This document shows positions 55,251-64,000 of a stretch of DNA of 64,000 nt, piece after piece. Made by a program: the position numbers and the translations under genes. Origin of the DNA: Desulfosarcina ovata subsp. ovata (lineage in GTDB: Bacteria > Desulfobacterota > Desulfobacteria > Desulfobacterales > Desulfosarcinaceae); the NCBI RefSeq assembly GCF_009689005.1, contig NZ_AP021879.1, forward strand, positions 3,472,001 to 3,536,000, given 5' to 3'. Positions within the stretch are counted from its first letter, which is position 1. Every line of letters begins with the position of its first letter. The notes beneath the pieces are model-generated. The model was not told the origin of the DNA and did no database searches. It worked only from the letters and a program-made list of their open reading frames with translations.

Positions 55251-55297
55251 AAAAAACCACGAATGCACGTCTCCTTCGGAGACAGATACCTTCGTGG
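55251..55297 (-). terminator. Leader terminator/attenuator in front of nikK
   Basis: On the minus strand CCACGAA (55,297-55,291) pairs with TTCGTGG (55,263-55,257) and is followed by TTTTTT; a nested hairpin GTCTCC/GGAGAC fills the loop. It ends about 33 bases before the nikK start codon, so transcription from further upstream must read through it. That is the layout of an attenuated or riboswitch-controlled leader. Confidence 0.6.
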
Positions 55298-55547
55298 CTG
55301 ATCAAGCATCGACTTGTGGGTGGTGCGAGGCAGACTTCGGTCTGCGGATAGAAATTGCTAATAGCCCATGGGTATGATCTCCGTCAACCATTTTTAACGG
55401 CCGTATTTTCCGTGGCGGACGGGCATTCCAACAAAAGGCGTCCGATCGTTGCTCCGACGCCGCGGGCCGATGTACTTTGACCGGTGAGTGTGGTAGACAG
55501 GGGGCATCGACAAAACCGGATGAATCCACAGGACGCCGCAGATCCCC

Positions 55548-56852
55548 ATGCACATACCCGCAGCTCGCCAGACGCTGATCGTTTTCGGCCGCTATCCAAT
55601 ACCGGGGAAGACCAAGACCCGCCTGATTCCGGCGCTGGGACCGGCCGGTGCCGCCGATCTGCAGCGCCGCCTCAGCGAACACACCGTGGCGGCGGCACGC
55701 CGAATGGCCGGGCGAACGGGCACCCGGATCGTTTTCTGCCATGCTGGTGGGGAGCAGCATCGTCTGCAGCGCTGGTTAGGCGGCGGGGATGTGACCTACG
55801 CGGCCCAGGCTGCCGGCGATCTCGGCCGGCGCATGGTCACGGCGATCCGGGAGGCGTTCCATCAGGGGGCCGGCCGGGTGGTACTGGTGGGAACGGACAT
55901 TCCCGGGTTGACCGCCGAAGGGATTGAACAGGCCTTTGATTCGCTGAAACGCCACGACCTCGTGCTGGGGCCCAGCCGGGACGGCGGCTACTGGCTGGTG
56001 GGGATGAACCGGCCGATCGACCTCTTCGGCGGCATGGCCTGGAGCCGGTCCGATGTGCTGGCCAACACCCTGGAACGGGCCCGCAGGCTGGGCGTCGCCC
56101 CCTTTCTGCTCGATCCCATGAGCGATCTGGACACGCCGGCGGATCTGGATCCCTTGAAGCCGATCGGGCCCTATCTGTCGATCGTCATCCCGACCCTGAA
56201 TGAGGCCGCTCAGATCGGCCGCACCCTTGAAACGGCGGCCTCTGTTGATGCCGAAACGATGGTTTGCGACGGGGGCAGCACGGACGGCACCCTGGTCATC
56301 GCCCGGCAGATGGGCGCCCGCATCGTCCCCTGTCCCAGGGGCCGGGCGATCCAACAAAACCGGGGCGCGGCCATGGCCCGCGGCGGGGTGCTGCTTTTTC
56401 TGCATGCCGACACCCGCCTGCCCGACGGTTATGTGGCGCATGTTTTCGAGACCCTGATGGATCGTCGCGTGGTGCTTGGCGCCTTCGGGTTTGCGACGGA
56501 CCGGCGCACTCCGGCCATGCGCTGGATCACCTTCTGGACCAACCTGCGGGCCGGCCGGCTGAAACTGCCTTACGGCGACCAGGGACTGTTCCTGCGCCGG
56601 CATGATTTTCAGCGTGCCGGCGGTTTTCCGCCGGTATCCATTGCCGAAGACCTCTACCTGGTTCGCCGCATGGCCCGATATGGCCGCATCGCCCTGGCAC
56701 CGGTGGCGGCGGTTACCTCAGCCAGACGCTGGCAGCGCCTGGGTCCGCTGCGCACCACGTTGATCAACACCGTCATTGCCACAGGTTGCCTGGCCGGCAT
56801 CGCCCCCCAACGCCTGGCCCCCCTCTACCGGTGGCCATCGAAACACGAATGA
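55548..56852 (+). CDS. Fusion of TIGR04282-like nucleotidyl/glycosyltransferase and TIGR04283-like glycosyltransferase
   Basis: Residues about 1-200 (LIVFGRYPIPGKTKTRLIPA; VGTDIPGLT; GPSRDGGYWLVG) match the TIGR04282/DUF2064 family; about 208-434 are a GT2 transferase (LSIVIPTLNEAAQIGRTLE; VCDGGSTDGT; FLHADTRLPDGY) of TIGR04283 type. The two are usually separate neighbours in arsenosugar-type gene sets. The stop overlaps the next gene's start as ATGA. No arsenic methylase or radical SAM ArsS of standard type is seen. Confidence 0.85.
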   Translation: MHIPAARQTLIVFGRYPIPGKTKTRLIPALGPAGAADLQRRLSEHTVAAARRMAGRTGTRIVFCHAGGEQHRLQRWLGGGDVTYAAQAAGDLGRRMVTAIREAFHQGAGRVVLVGTDIPGLTAEGIEQAFDSLKRHDLVLGPSRDGGYWLVGMNRPIDLFGGMAWSRSDVLANTLERARRLGVAPFLLDPMSDLDTPADLDPLKPIGPYLSIVIPTLNEAAQIGRTLETAASVDAETMVCDGGSTDGTLVIARQMGARIVPCPRGRAIQQNRGAAMARGGVLLFLHADTRLPDGYVAHVFETLMDRRVVLGAFGFATDRRTPAMRWITFWTNLRAGRLKLPYGDQGLFLRRHDFQRAGGFPPVSIAEDLYLVRRMARYGRIALAPVAAVTSARRWQRLGPLRTTLINTVIATGCLAGIAPQRLAPLYRWPSKHE

Positions 56853-58228
56853 CCATGACTCGAAAAAAGCGCCGATATCCGCATAAAAAACGACCGGGCC
56901 CCCAGCCCTCCAGGCCCCTTACCGCCGTGGTGGCCAACGCCAGAGGCGAAATCTTCGATCTGGAGGGCTTTGTGGCGGTCGGCACCGACGGGCCGCGGCA
57001 GGATCCCCTGACCACCGCCAACACCATCGCCCTGCCCCACGGCAGCGAACTGATGTTTCTGCCCGATCGCATCCCCCTGCTCATCGATCTTTCCACCGGC
57101 AAGACCCGACCCGTGGCCGACAACCCGTATGTGCCCGGGGAGCGGATCTTTCCCGTGGCCGCCTTCAACTCTCCCGGCGTGGTGCTGACCCATGTCTGTG
57201 CCTATGAGGAACGGCCCGGGGCAAAGACCCTGCCGCTGTTCAGCTACGGGGCGGTCGGCTGGCAGGATGGCGGGTTTCGCTCGGCGGCCATAGTGGTCGA
57301 CCGTGAACCCCGCCAGGATCTGCGCCGCATGCCCCGGGACCGGATCGTTGCCGGAGTCGAACGGATGCGCCGCACACTGCCGGACAACCGGCTGGCCCGC
57401 CATTTGGAGCACTGTGCCCTGACCTACGGCTGCCCGGCGGGCAAGAACTTCTTTCTGAGCCGCTACGAAGCCCCGCTGCCCACATCAAAGGCCTGCAATG
57501 CCCGTTGCCTGGGCTGCATCTCCCTGCAGCACGACCCCCAGTTGACTAGCAGCCAGAACCGCATCGCCTTCACCCCGACGGCCGAAGAGATCGCCGATGT
57601 GGCCCTGGCGCACATCCGCCGGGTAAAAAAGAGCGTGGTCAGCTTTGGCCAGGGCTGTGAAGGCGACCCGCTCATGGCTGCCCGGGTGATCGGCCCGGCC
57701 ATCGCCCGCATCCGCACGGCCACCGACCAGGGCACCATCAACATGAACACCAACGCCAGCCTGCCCCAGGTGCTGGCCCCCCTGCTGGACGCGGGACTGG
57801 ACAGCATCCGGGTGAGCATGAACTCCGTGCGCGAAGCCTGTTACCATGCGTATTTCAGGCCAAAAGGATACCGCTTTGCCCATGTTCTGGAGAGCATCGA
57901 TACCGCCCTTGCCAAGGGCCGGCATGTGGCCATCAACTACCTGAATTGCCCGGGATTCACCGACAGCCCCGAAGAGACGGCGGCCCTGTCGGTTTTCCTG
58001 GAAAAGCATCCCGTGCATCTGATCCAGTGGCGCAACCTCAACTTCGATCCCGGTCGCTACCTCAAAATGATGCGCCGCGTCGCGCCGCTGGGCCCGCCGG
58101 TGGGCATGGATCAACTGCTCAAAATGATCCGCAAACGCTTTCCCGATCTCAAGTATGGTTATTTCAATCCGCCCAAAGAGCACTTTACCGCCGCCCCGCC
58201 GGCGGCACCAGAGGATGTTGACCCATGA
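56849..58228 (+). CDS. Radical SAM protein
   Basis: I start it at ATG 56,849, which overlaps the previous stop; 459 residues. The N-terminal 200 residues are a separate domain (LTAVVANARGEIFDLEGF). The cluster motif CNARCLGC (Cx3Cx2C) lies near residue 215, preceded by GCPAGKNFFLSRYE, and the barrel continues with SFGQGCEGDPL and NMNTNASLPQVL. The substrate is unknown. The coupling with glycosyltransferase and prmA suggests a shared transcript and not necessarily a shared pathway. Confidence 0.85.
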   Translation: MTMTRKKRRYPHKKRPGPQPSRPLTAVVANARGEIFDLEGFVAVGTDGPRQDPLTTANTIALPHGSELMFLPDRIPLLIDLSTGKTRPVADNPYVPGERIFPVAAFNSPGVVLTHVCAYEERPGAKTLPLFSYGAVGWQDGGFRSAAIVVDREPRQDLRRMPRDRIVAGVERMRRTLPDNRLARHLEHCALTYGCPAGKNFFLSRYEAPLPTSKACNARCLGCISLQHDPQLTSSQNRIAFTPTAEEIADVALAHIRRVKKSVVSFGQGCEGDPLMAARVIGPAIARIRTATDQGTINMNTNASLPQVLAPLLDAGLDSIRVSMNSVREACYHAYFRPKGYRFAHVLESIDTALAKGRHVAINYLNCPGFTDSPEETAALSVFLEKHPVHLIQWRNLNFDPGRYLKMMRRVAPLGPPVGMDQLLKMIRKRFPDLKYGYFNPPKEHFTAAPPAAPEDVDP

Positions 58229-59148
58229 AATGGATCGCCGCCAAAGTGACCTTCGACAGCCCGGACCGTGAACTGGCCACGGATCTCGTGGCCGATATTT
58301 TCTATTCGCTGGACCTCAAGGGGGTCGTTGTGGACGACCCGGAAATGGACCCGGATCAGGACTGGGGCGACGATGCCATCCGCCCGCCCGAACGGCCGGG
58401 GGTCACCGGCTATTTTGCCGATACGGATAAAGCGGCCGAACGCTGCAAGGCCCTCGAAGCGGCCCTGGAGCGCCTGGACGAAAATACCGTCCGCCATCCC
58501 CAGGTGACCTACAGCCGCATCGACGAGGAGGACTGGGCCGAGGCCTGGAAGGAGTATTTCTGGCCGGAGAAGATCACCGACCGCCTCGTGGTCAAGCCCA
58601 CCTGGCGCGATTATCCCGCCCGACCGGAGGAGCTCATCCTGGAGATCGACCCGGGGATGGCCTTCGGCACCGGCACCCACGCCACCACGGCGCTTTCCAT
58701 CGGCCTGATCGAGACCCATCTCAAGGCCGGCGACCGCTTCCTGGACGTGGGCGCCGGATCGGGAATTCTGATGATCGCCGCCGCCAAACTGGGTGCCGGT
58801 GAAGTCTGCGGGGTGGACAACGATGCCGTGGCCGTGTCCGTGGCCGAAAAGAATCTGCGCGTCAACCGCATCGACCGGTTTCAGCTCTTTGCCGGCAACC
58901 TGGTGGACAAGGTCCGGCAGGTCTTCGACGTGGTGGCGGCCAATATCCTGGCCGAGGTGATCCTGGTTCTGTTGCCCCAGGTAAAAACGGTGCTGAAGGA
59001 TGGCGCCATCTTCATCTGCTCGGGAATCATCACGGCCAAAAAAGGGATCGTCATGGATGGGTTGTCGGCCAGCGGTCTGACCGTGATCGAGGTGCTCGAA
59101 AAGGATGGGTGGGTGGCCATCGCCTCCCGGAAAGCGGCCGCCGCCTGA
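58225..59148 (+). CDS. prmA: Ribosomal protein L11 methyltransferase PrmA
   Basis: The 307-residue protein begins in the ATGA overlap with the radical SAM gene. It has the substrate-binding N-domain (EDWAEAWKEYFWPEKI), GMAFGTGTHATT, the SAM-binding motif FLDVGAGSGILMIAAAKLGA and catalytic-site VVAANILAEVI. It methylates L11 at several lysines and the N-terminus. Confidence 0.93.
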   Translation: MKWIAAKVTFDSPDRELATDLVADIFYSLDLKGVVVDDPEMDPDQDWGDDAIRPPERPGVTGYFADTDKAAERCKALEAALERLDENTVRHPQVTYSRIDEEDWAEAWKEYFWPEKITDRLVVKPTWRDYPARPEELILEIDPGMAFGTGTHATTALSIGLIETHLKAGDRFLDVGAGSGILMIAAAKLGAGEVCGVDNDAVAVSVAEKNLRVNRIDRFQLFAGNLVDKVRQVFDVVAANILAEVILVLLPQVKTVLKDGAIFICSGIITAKKGIVMDGLSASGLTVIEVLEKDGWVAIASRKAAAA

Positions 59149-59267
59149 TTACGCTGCGGCCGGCCGGATACGATCGGAAACGTTATCCGTAAAAAGGGGA
59201 CTGGCCGGTGGCCTTTGCCAGGCAGGACCGGCTCAGCGGGTCGGGTTGCGAGTAATGCCCGCCATGC

Positions 59268-60014
59268 TCACATGCTGGCTTCCGGCGGTGACCCCGTCAC
59301 TCGCTTTTCCCGGTCAAGGTGGTACAGGGTGGCGCCCACCGGTGCGAAACTGAGAAAAATGAGATTCAGTACCGGAATCAGAAATGGCAGGCCGAAGCCC
59401 AGGTGAAACGGCAGGCTGCGTACCAGGCTTTTGAATCGCAACCTAAAGGGCTGGAGGTTGCGCGCCGGCACGAGATCGGTGTTGTCCCAGGCCAAGAAGA
59501 TGGCGGCCACCAGCGGTCCGATGGTGGTCACCACCGGACCCAACGGCGTGAACCATCCCAGGACCATGAGCAGCAGGGTCAGAAGCACCGGAATGATGTT
59601 GCGGGGCACCTCCTGGCGAATCAGAAACCCCATCTGGGTCATGACCGGTACACGGGGGGAGGCGGCAACCGGACCGCCAACCAGGCGCTCGGTAATGCGG
59701 GACATGAGGTCCATGACCAGAACGGCAAACAGGATCTGGCTTAAAAGGTAGGCGATCACGGCCGAGATGCCCATGAGCAGCAAAGAGAGCAGCCAGGAGG
59801 CCAGGTACCAGGCCCAGACAATCCAGGCGCTTTCGGGCCGCTGCCACAGCAGGGCCAAAATTTCCGCATGTTTGGCCAGGATCACGCCAGACAAGCCCAC
59901 GGTCAGCAGGGCGACCACCGCGAACCGCAGCAGTCCCAGCATCAGCAGCCGCGGCGTTCGCAGCCCCAGCCAGAGTCCCCGAAGATTATATAGAATACCG
60001 GAAAAAAGATTCAT
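59268..60014 (-). CDS. EI24/CysZ-like membrane protein
   Basis: The 248-residue protein has about five hydrophobic segments and the EI24 pattern (RLMLG near the start, WDNTDLVPARNLQPFRLRFK near the end). CysZ transports sulfate in other bacteria; in a sulfate reducer this would be of interest, but the call to EI24 domain does not fix the substrate. Confidence 0.7.
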   Translation of the reverse strand: MNLFSGILYNLRGLWLGLRTPRLLMLGLLRFAVVALLTVGLSGVILAKHAEILALLWQRPESAWIVWAWYLASWLLSLLLMGISAVIAYLLSQILFAVLVMDLMSRITERLVGGPVAASPRVPVMTQMGFLIRQEVPRNIIPVLLTLLLMVLGWFTPLGPVVTTIGPLVAAIFLAWDNTDLVPARNLQPFRLRFKSLVRSLPFHLGFGLPFLIPVLNLIFLSFAPVGATLYHLDREKRVTGSPPEASM

Positions 60015-60042
60015 CGATCGCTTTCATCCTTTTGAAATCGCC

Positions 60043-61080
60043 TTAGCCCTCCTGAAAAGCCACCACCCGGGATGCATGGGTGAGGAAAACGGCATTTTTC
60101 AGCTCCGGCAACATTTCCCTGAGCACCTTGAGTGTAACCGAATGGGGATGGGCGATGCCGATGGCGTATCCCTGGGCTTTGGCCCGCTTGATCAGCAGCT
60201 TGAGCTGTTTTCTGACAAATTCGGGCGTCTGTTCATGGTCGATAAACACGTCTCGTTCGGCAAAGGGCAGTTTCAGCAGTTCCGCCGAGGGACGGCAGCG
60301 GGTATCGGCTGAGGTGCGGCTGTCCACAAAAAAGAGACCGCGTTTTTTCAGGATCGTGAAAACCTGGCGCATCTGCTCCGAAGAGGCGGTCAGCTTAGAG
60401 CCCATGTGGTTGTTGACGCCTTTGACGCCCGGTACGCTGTCCAGGTCGGCATTGAGTTGAGCAATCAATTCGTCGGGTGTCATGCTGGCGAACAGGGCTC
60501 CCGGTCCCGGATTGACCGCCGGATAGTTGGCCGGCTCCATGGGCAGATGGAGCATGATTTCCACATCCTTATCGCGGGCCTCGGCGATGATGCGCCGGTT
60601 GAAGGTGCCCTCGGGTAGCACGGAAAAGGTCAGCGGTACCGATAGCGCGAGAAACCCTTCGGCCATTTTGCGATCGTAACCGATATCATCGATGATGATG
60701 GCCACCGGAATGCCGTTGGTTACCGGTTTGATCCTGGTAATCGGCGAGGGCGGGGGCACCGTCTCGCGGTGAAACGCCTCGTAATCCGGAACGGCCGGCG
60801 ACACCGGTTTCGGATGAGTCGTCGGCGCGGCTGGCACCGGTTTTTTGACCGGAACCGGTTTGGTGACGGGCTCCGGCTTCGGCCGGGTCACCGGTGATGG
60901 TGTGGGCCGACTCAAAATCCGGTTGGCCAGCAAAGCGGCGGTAATTACGATGCACACCAGCAGGCCCAGACCGGCAGCGATTTTCATCAACTGCCGCTGG
61001 GTGGTGCCGGCCTTCTTTCTGCTTTTCCGGACCTTGGGTTTTGTTTTCGGCTTCGGTTTTACCGGGCCTTTCTTAGCCAT
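60043..61080 (-). CDS. Divergent polysaccharide deacetylase (YibQ-like)
   Basis: After a basic start and one membrane helix (LLVCIVITAALLANRIL) comes a proline-rich linker, then a divergent NodB-like domain of about 220 residues: PVAIIIDDIGYD, FSVLPEGTFNRR, IMLHLPMEP, GVNNHMGSKLT and FVDSRTSADT. It is periplasmic and is regularly next to ctpA and envC, as here, in cell-wall maintenance clusters. It overlaps ctpA by 8 bases. Confidence 0.88.
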   Translation of the reverse strand: MAKKGPVKPKPKTKPKVRKSRKKAGTTQRQLMKIAAGLGLLVCIVITAALLANRILSRPTPSPVTRPKPEPVTKPVPVKKPVPAAPTTHPKPVSPAVPDYEAFHRETVPPPSPITRIKPVTNGIPVAIIIDDIGYDRKMAEGFLALSVPLTFSVLPEGTFNRRIIAEARDKDVEIMLHLPMEPANYPAVNPGPGALFASMTPDELIAQLNADLDSVPGVKGVNNHMGSKLTASSEQMRQVFTILKKRGLFFVDSRTSADTRCRPSAELLKLPFAERDVFIDHEQTPEFVRKQLKLLIKRAKAQGYAIGIAHPHSVTLKVLREMLPELKNAVFLTHASRVVAFQEG

Positions 61081-62452
61081 TTTTGAGGTCTTTGAAAATG
61101 TCGTAGCTGATCAGGATGTCCAATGCGCGCACGACCTGGCTGTCGGATAACAGGGTATCCCGTTCCAGGGGGCTGTTTTTGGCCTTGAAACGCTTCAGGG
61201 CCGGGGTCTCTTCGGGTTCCACGGTTTCCTTCTCTTCCGGTACCGGTTCCGGCACCGGCTCTTCGAGGGCGTCGTCCGGCTCTGCATCCAGGTGATTTTT
61301 CAGGTCTTTTTCTTTGATCATGCGTTCCCCGGAAGCACCTCCCGCCGAAAGGACCCGATGCTTGACTTCCACGTCGGGCTCCACCCCTTTGGCCTGAATG
61401 GATCGCCCGGAGGGCGTGTAGTAACGCGCAATGGTAAATTTGAGGCCGTAGCCGTCACGCAGGGTCTCCACCGTCTGGACGGATCCCTTGCCGAAGGATG
61501 TGGTGCCCAGAATGAGGGCCCGTTTTTGATCCTGAAGCGCGCCGGCCACAATCTCCGACGCGCTGGCGCTACCGCCGTTGATCAGCACAACGATGGGATA
61601 ATCGCGCTTGACAGTGTTTGCATGGGCTCGGAACACTTTGGTATTCTGACCGTCACGGCCTTTGATGCTGAGGATTTCGCCCGACTCCAGAAAGAGATCG
61701 GAGACCTCGATGGCCTGGTTGAGGATGCCGCCGGGGTTGTCCCGCAGGTCCAGGACCAGGCCCTTGAAGGGGGAGCCTCCGTTTTCCATGGCATCCAGTG
61801 CCTCGATCAGATCACTGGTGGTGTTTTCCCGGAAGTTGGTGATCCAGATATACCCGTATCCGGTTTTCAGCATTTCCGCCTTGACGCTGTAAATGGGAAT
61901 CACATCACGAACCAGGCTGAACGCCAGGGGTTCCGGTTCCCCTTGCCGCAGTACGGTAAGCTCCACCGTGCTGCCCTTGGGTCCGCGCATCCGTTTGACG
62001 GCATCCCGCAGGTCCTCGGTTACCGTACCGTCGACCTTGATGATCTTGTCACCGGCCTTGATACCGGCACGATAGGCCGGTGTCCCTTCAATGGGCGAGA
62101 TTACCGTCACCAGGTTGTTGCGCATGGTGACATGAATCCCGATGCCGGTAAATTCGCCGTGGGTATCGATCTGAAGCTCCTTGAGCGCGTCCGGCGGCAG
62201 CAGCGAGCTGTGCGGATCGAGACTGCGCACCATCCCCTGGATGGCCGCCTCGATCATTTTCTGGGTGTCGACTTCATCCACGTAATTTTTCTGAACCAGT
62301 TCGATCACGTCGGAAAAAAGCTTCAAGCCCTTATAGGTATCTTCGGTATTGGCGGACAGATCCCGGTAGAAGCCATGGCCCAGGATCAGGATGCCTGATA
62401 CGAGCACGACGGCCACCCACAGTTTGAGGTGTCGGGTTGTTTTGGCTGTCAT
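61073..62452 (-). CDS. ctpA: C-terminal processing peptidase CtpA (S41)
   Basis: The 459-residue protein has a membrane anchor (LWVAVVLVSGILILGHGF), a PDZ domain (FTGIGIHVTMRNNLVTVISP) and an S41 core with the serine in NGGSASASEIVAGAL and lysine in GTTSFGKGSVQTV. An acidic, proline-rich tail of about 90 residues extends beyond the usual end. It processes or degrades periplasmic proteins and murein hydrolases. Confidence 0.93.
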   Translation of the reverse strand: MTAKTTRHLKLWVAVVLVSGILILGHGFYRDLSANTEDTYKGLKLFSDVIELVQKNYVDEVDTQKMIEAAIQGMVRSLDPHSSLLPPDALKELQIDTHGEFTGIGIHVTMRNNLVTVISPIEGTPAYRAGIKAGDKIIKVDGTVTEDLRDAVKRMRGPKGSTVELTVLRQGEPEPLAFSLVRDVIPIYSVKAEMLKTGYGYIWITNFRENTTSDLIEALDAMENGGSPFKGLVLDLRDNPGGILNQAIEVSDLFLESGEILSIKGRDGQNTKVFRAHANTVKRDYPIVVLINGGSASASEIVAGALQDQKRALILGTTSFGKGSVQTVETLRDGYGLKFTIARYYTPSGRSIQAKGVEPDVEVKHRVLSAGGASGERMIKEKDLKNHLDAEPDDALEEPVPEPVPEEKETVEPEETPALKRFKAKNSPLERDTLLSDSQVVRALDILISYDIFKDLKNG

Positions 62453-62462
62453 TGTTTCTCCT

Positions 62463-63881
62463 TTAGCCTTTTTTTATCCAGCCCAATGGATTGATGGGTT
62501 TTCCGTGGTGGCGGATCTCAAAGTGCAGACCGGCGCCGTGCAGAGACCCGCTGTCCCCCACGGTGGCGATCACCTCTCCGGTTTCAACCGGGTCTCCCTT
62601 TGACTTGAACAGCTCTTCCAGGTGGGCGTATACGGTGTAGTAATGGTCGCCATGATCGATGATGATCATGTTGCCAAAACCTTTGAACCAGGAAGAAAAC
62701 AGCGTCTGGCCGCCATGGACCGCGCGGATGGGTTCGCCTCTGTCCGCCTTGATATTAATACCGCTTTGGAAATTGGTCACGTTAATTTTTCGATCCGTAT
62801 ACTGACCGAAAAAAGAGACTATTTTACCGTTGACCGGCATCATAAGCAAGCCTTTAAGCGCGGCAAACGGTTTCTCGGCAGTGTCTGACAGGGCCATTGA
62901 AGCCGGGGCCGGCGGTTTGAACGCGGCCACCGTGCGATCCAATTCCTGTGCGGAGGCTTCCAGCGATGCAATTGCCGCCAGTTGGAGCGACTTCTCGCTG
63001 CGGATTTGGGTCAACAACCGTTCCCGCTCGGCCTGGCGGGCGTGCATGGTTTCGATTTTGGCACTCAGATCGGCGGTGGTTTCCTGCTTTTCGTTTTTTC
63101 GCGCCATGAGCTGATCGAGCAGTGCCTGCATCCTGGATTTGTCATCCGCCAGTTGATCCATAACTTGCGCATCACGCTCCAGAATCTGCTGCAGGGCCCG
63201 TCTGCGGGTAAAAAAATCAAACATGGAGTCAGCGGCGGCAAGCACATGAAACTTACCCAGCCAGCTGAGTTTATACAGTGCCGCCAGCCGGCCGGCGACA
63301 TAGGTTTCGGCTTTTTCGGCGCGGGCTTCAACCTCCCGGTACTGGCCCTCGATGGTTCGGATTTGCTGCTCCACGGCCTTCAACTCGGCGGAGATCCGGA
63401 CCACGGTTTTGCGGGCCTGGTCCAGGGCTTTCTCCGTATCGTCGAGCATGTTGACGATCCCGGTCTCCTCCTTGGAATAAGAGGCCACTTTTTGTTTGGA
63501 CGTTTGCAGTTGCCGTTCCAGATCCGCGCTACGGTGCCCCGCCGGTGCCCCACCGGCAGCCTCGGAACCGTTGTCGATCCGCAGATAGCGGCTTTGGTTC
63601 AGAACAAAGCCGCTCTTATCGCCACAAAGGATCCGCACCCACTCGCCTTCATAGGAAAGCACCCGCACCCGGGACCCTTCGGGCAACGACGCAAGGATCG
63701 GATGGTGCAGGCCAGGGCCGGCGCGCAGGTTAAGCTCGGATGCCAGGACCGTGGCCAGCTGATCCTCACCGGCCGCCCATCGGGCGCTGGCGATGAAGGC
63801 GATGCAGCCGATCACGAAAACAGGCAGGCACGCCCTTGCCGCCAATCGCCATATGTGCTGTGGAAAGCGGATCCGGTGCAT
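62463..63881 (-). CDS. envC: EnvC-like murein hydrolase activator with N-terminal SH3 domain
   Basis: ATG 63,881 overlaps the ftsX stop as TAATG; 472 residues. After a signal segment there is an SH3b domain (ASELNLRAGPGLHHPILASL), a long coiled coil (about 130-310) and a LytM domain. The LytM metal site is degenerate: the first His is replaced (SGINIKADRG) and the last HxH is HFE (GLHFEIR), so it should activate amidases and not cut itself. SH3 fusion to EnvC is unusual. Confidence 0.88.
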   Translation of the reverse strand: MHRIRFPQHIWRLAARACLPVFVIGCIAFIASARWAAGEDQLATVLASELNLRAGPGLHHPILASLPEGSRVRVLSYEGEWVRILCGDKSGFVLNQSRYLRIDNGSEAAGGAPAGHRSADLERQLQTSKQKVASYSKEETGIVNMLDDTEKALDQARKTVVRISAELKAVEQQIRTIEGQYREVEARAEKAETYVAGRLAALYKLSWLGKFHVLAAADSMFDFFTRRRALQQILERDAQVMDQLADDKSRMQALLDQLMARKNEKQETTADLSAKIETMHARQAERERLLTQIRSEKSLQLAAIASLEASAQELDRTVAAFKPPAPASMALSDTAEKPFAALKGLLMMPVNGKIVSFFGQYTDRKINVTNFQSGINIKADRGEPIRAVHGGQTLFSSWFKGFGNMIIIDHGDHYYTVYAHLEELFKSKGDPVETGEVIATVGDSGSLHGAGLHFEIRHHGKPINPLGWIKKG

Positions 63882-64000
63882 TACCGTTTCATGAACTGCT
63901 TGAGCGAAAAAAATGAACCCAAAAGCCCGGTTGTCAGGCCAGCACCGACAATCCAGGCACAAATCTCCATGGACAGGAACCGGATGGAGACCATTTCCGT
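63881..64000 (-). CDS. ftsX: FtsX C-terminal end (runs off the window)
   Basis: The last 39 residues (FLSMEICAWIVGAGLTTGLL, then GSFFSLKQFMKR) are the final membrane helix and tail of FtsX, which with FtsE drives EnvC-dependent amidases at the division site. The stop shares bases with the envC start. The rest lies beyond base 64,000. Confidence 0.85.
   Translation of the reverse strand, partial: TEMVSIRFLSMEICAWIVGAGLTTGLLGSFFSLKQFMKR

Noticed and set aside
55302..55547. Cobalamin or NiCo riboswitch upstream of nikK
   Set aside because: A leader terminator is clear, but I could not fit the conserved boxes of either riboswitch to the preceding bases.
1..64000. CRISPR array
   Set aside because: No regularly spaced direct repeats were seen; the repeats present are inverted, tandem or IS copies.

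Overview
The window looks like a chromosome segment of a Gram-negative, strictly anaerobic sulfate-reducer-like bacterium (Desulfobacterota, probably Desulfobacteraceae). The basis is gene content: an Mla lipid-transport cluster, GspA/GspB, an EnvC-FtsX pair, a nikKL(M)QO-type nickel transporter, a giant 2-hydroxyacyl-CoA dehydratase activase, fused arsenosugar-type glycosyltransferases and SpoIIM/HDOD proteins. This is inferred by eye and not by database search.

Layout. 1-15.3 kb is a plus-strand defence island: the end of a DUF1156 DNA methylase, a DUF499 ATPase, an IetA/IetS-type ATPase-subtilase pair, a HEPN-SNF2 helicase, a sacsin/Hsp90-like ATPase, a broken ADP-ribosylglycohydrolase and a PD-(D/E)XK nuclease. 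15.3-26.6 kb is an AT-rich, minus-strand integrative element. It has small basal genes, a palindrome-rich origin-like region, a Rep_trans-like initiator (frameshifted, with antisense/attenuator-like leader signals) and a tyrosine integrase. Its cargo operon acts on nucleotides: a membrane-anchored dCTP deaminase-like protein, a Nudix hydrolase and an AvcD-type anti-phage dCTP deaminase. The avcD gene is cut into three by two 1761-bp IS1111/IS110 copies that both entered the same motif; rejoining the pieces restores a 543-codon frame. The element ends at an ssrA (tmRNA) 3' end at 26,561-26,586, which acts as one attachment site.

26.6-34.5 kb is a scarred junction. It holds a truncated MntA-type nucleotidyltransferase fused to a remnant of a second rep gene, an intact glycine betaine ABC operon, a decayed hipBA pair with operator repeats, an acuI remnant and a large protein with a sigma-4-like domain. 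From 34.5 kb on the sequence is ordinary high-GC core genome: tRNA-Ala(CGC), M23 peptidase, gspBA, mlaACDFE, a GntR regulator, the 1512-aa activase, UvdE, SpoIIM-like, HDOD, a decayed nickel ECF transporter (cbiQ broken, nikM absent), an ATGA-coupled glycosyltransferase/radical SAM/prmA operon, and an envelope cluster EI24-deacetylase-CtpA-EnvC-FtsX.

The genes of most interest are the composite defence operon at 1-15 kb, the mobile nucleotide-depletion operon, and the IS pair whose target preference and 3' noncoding region fit a bridge-RNA-guided transposon.
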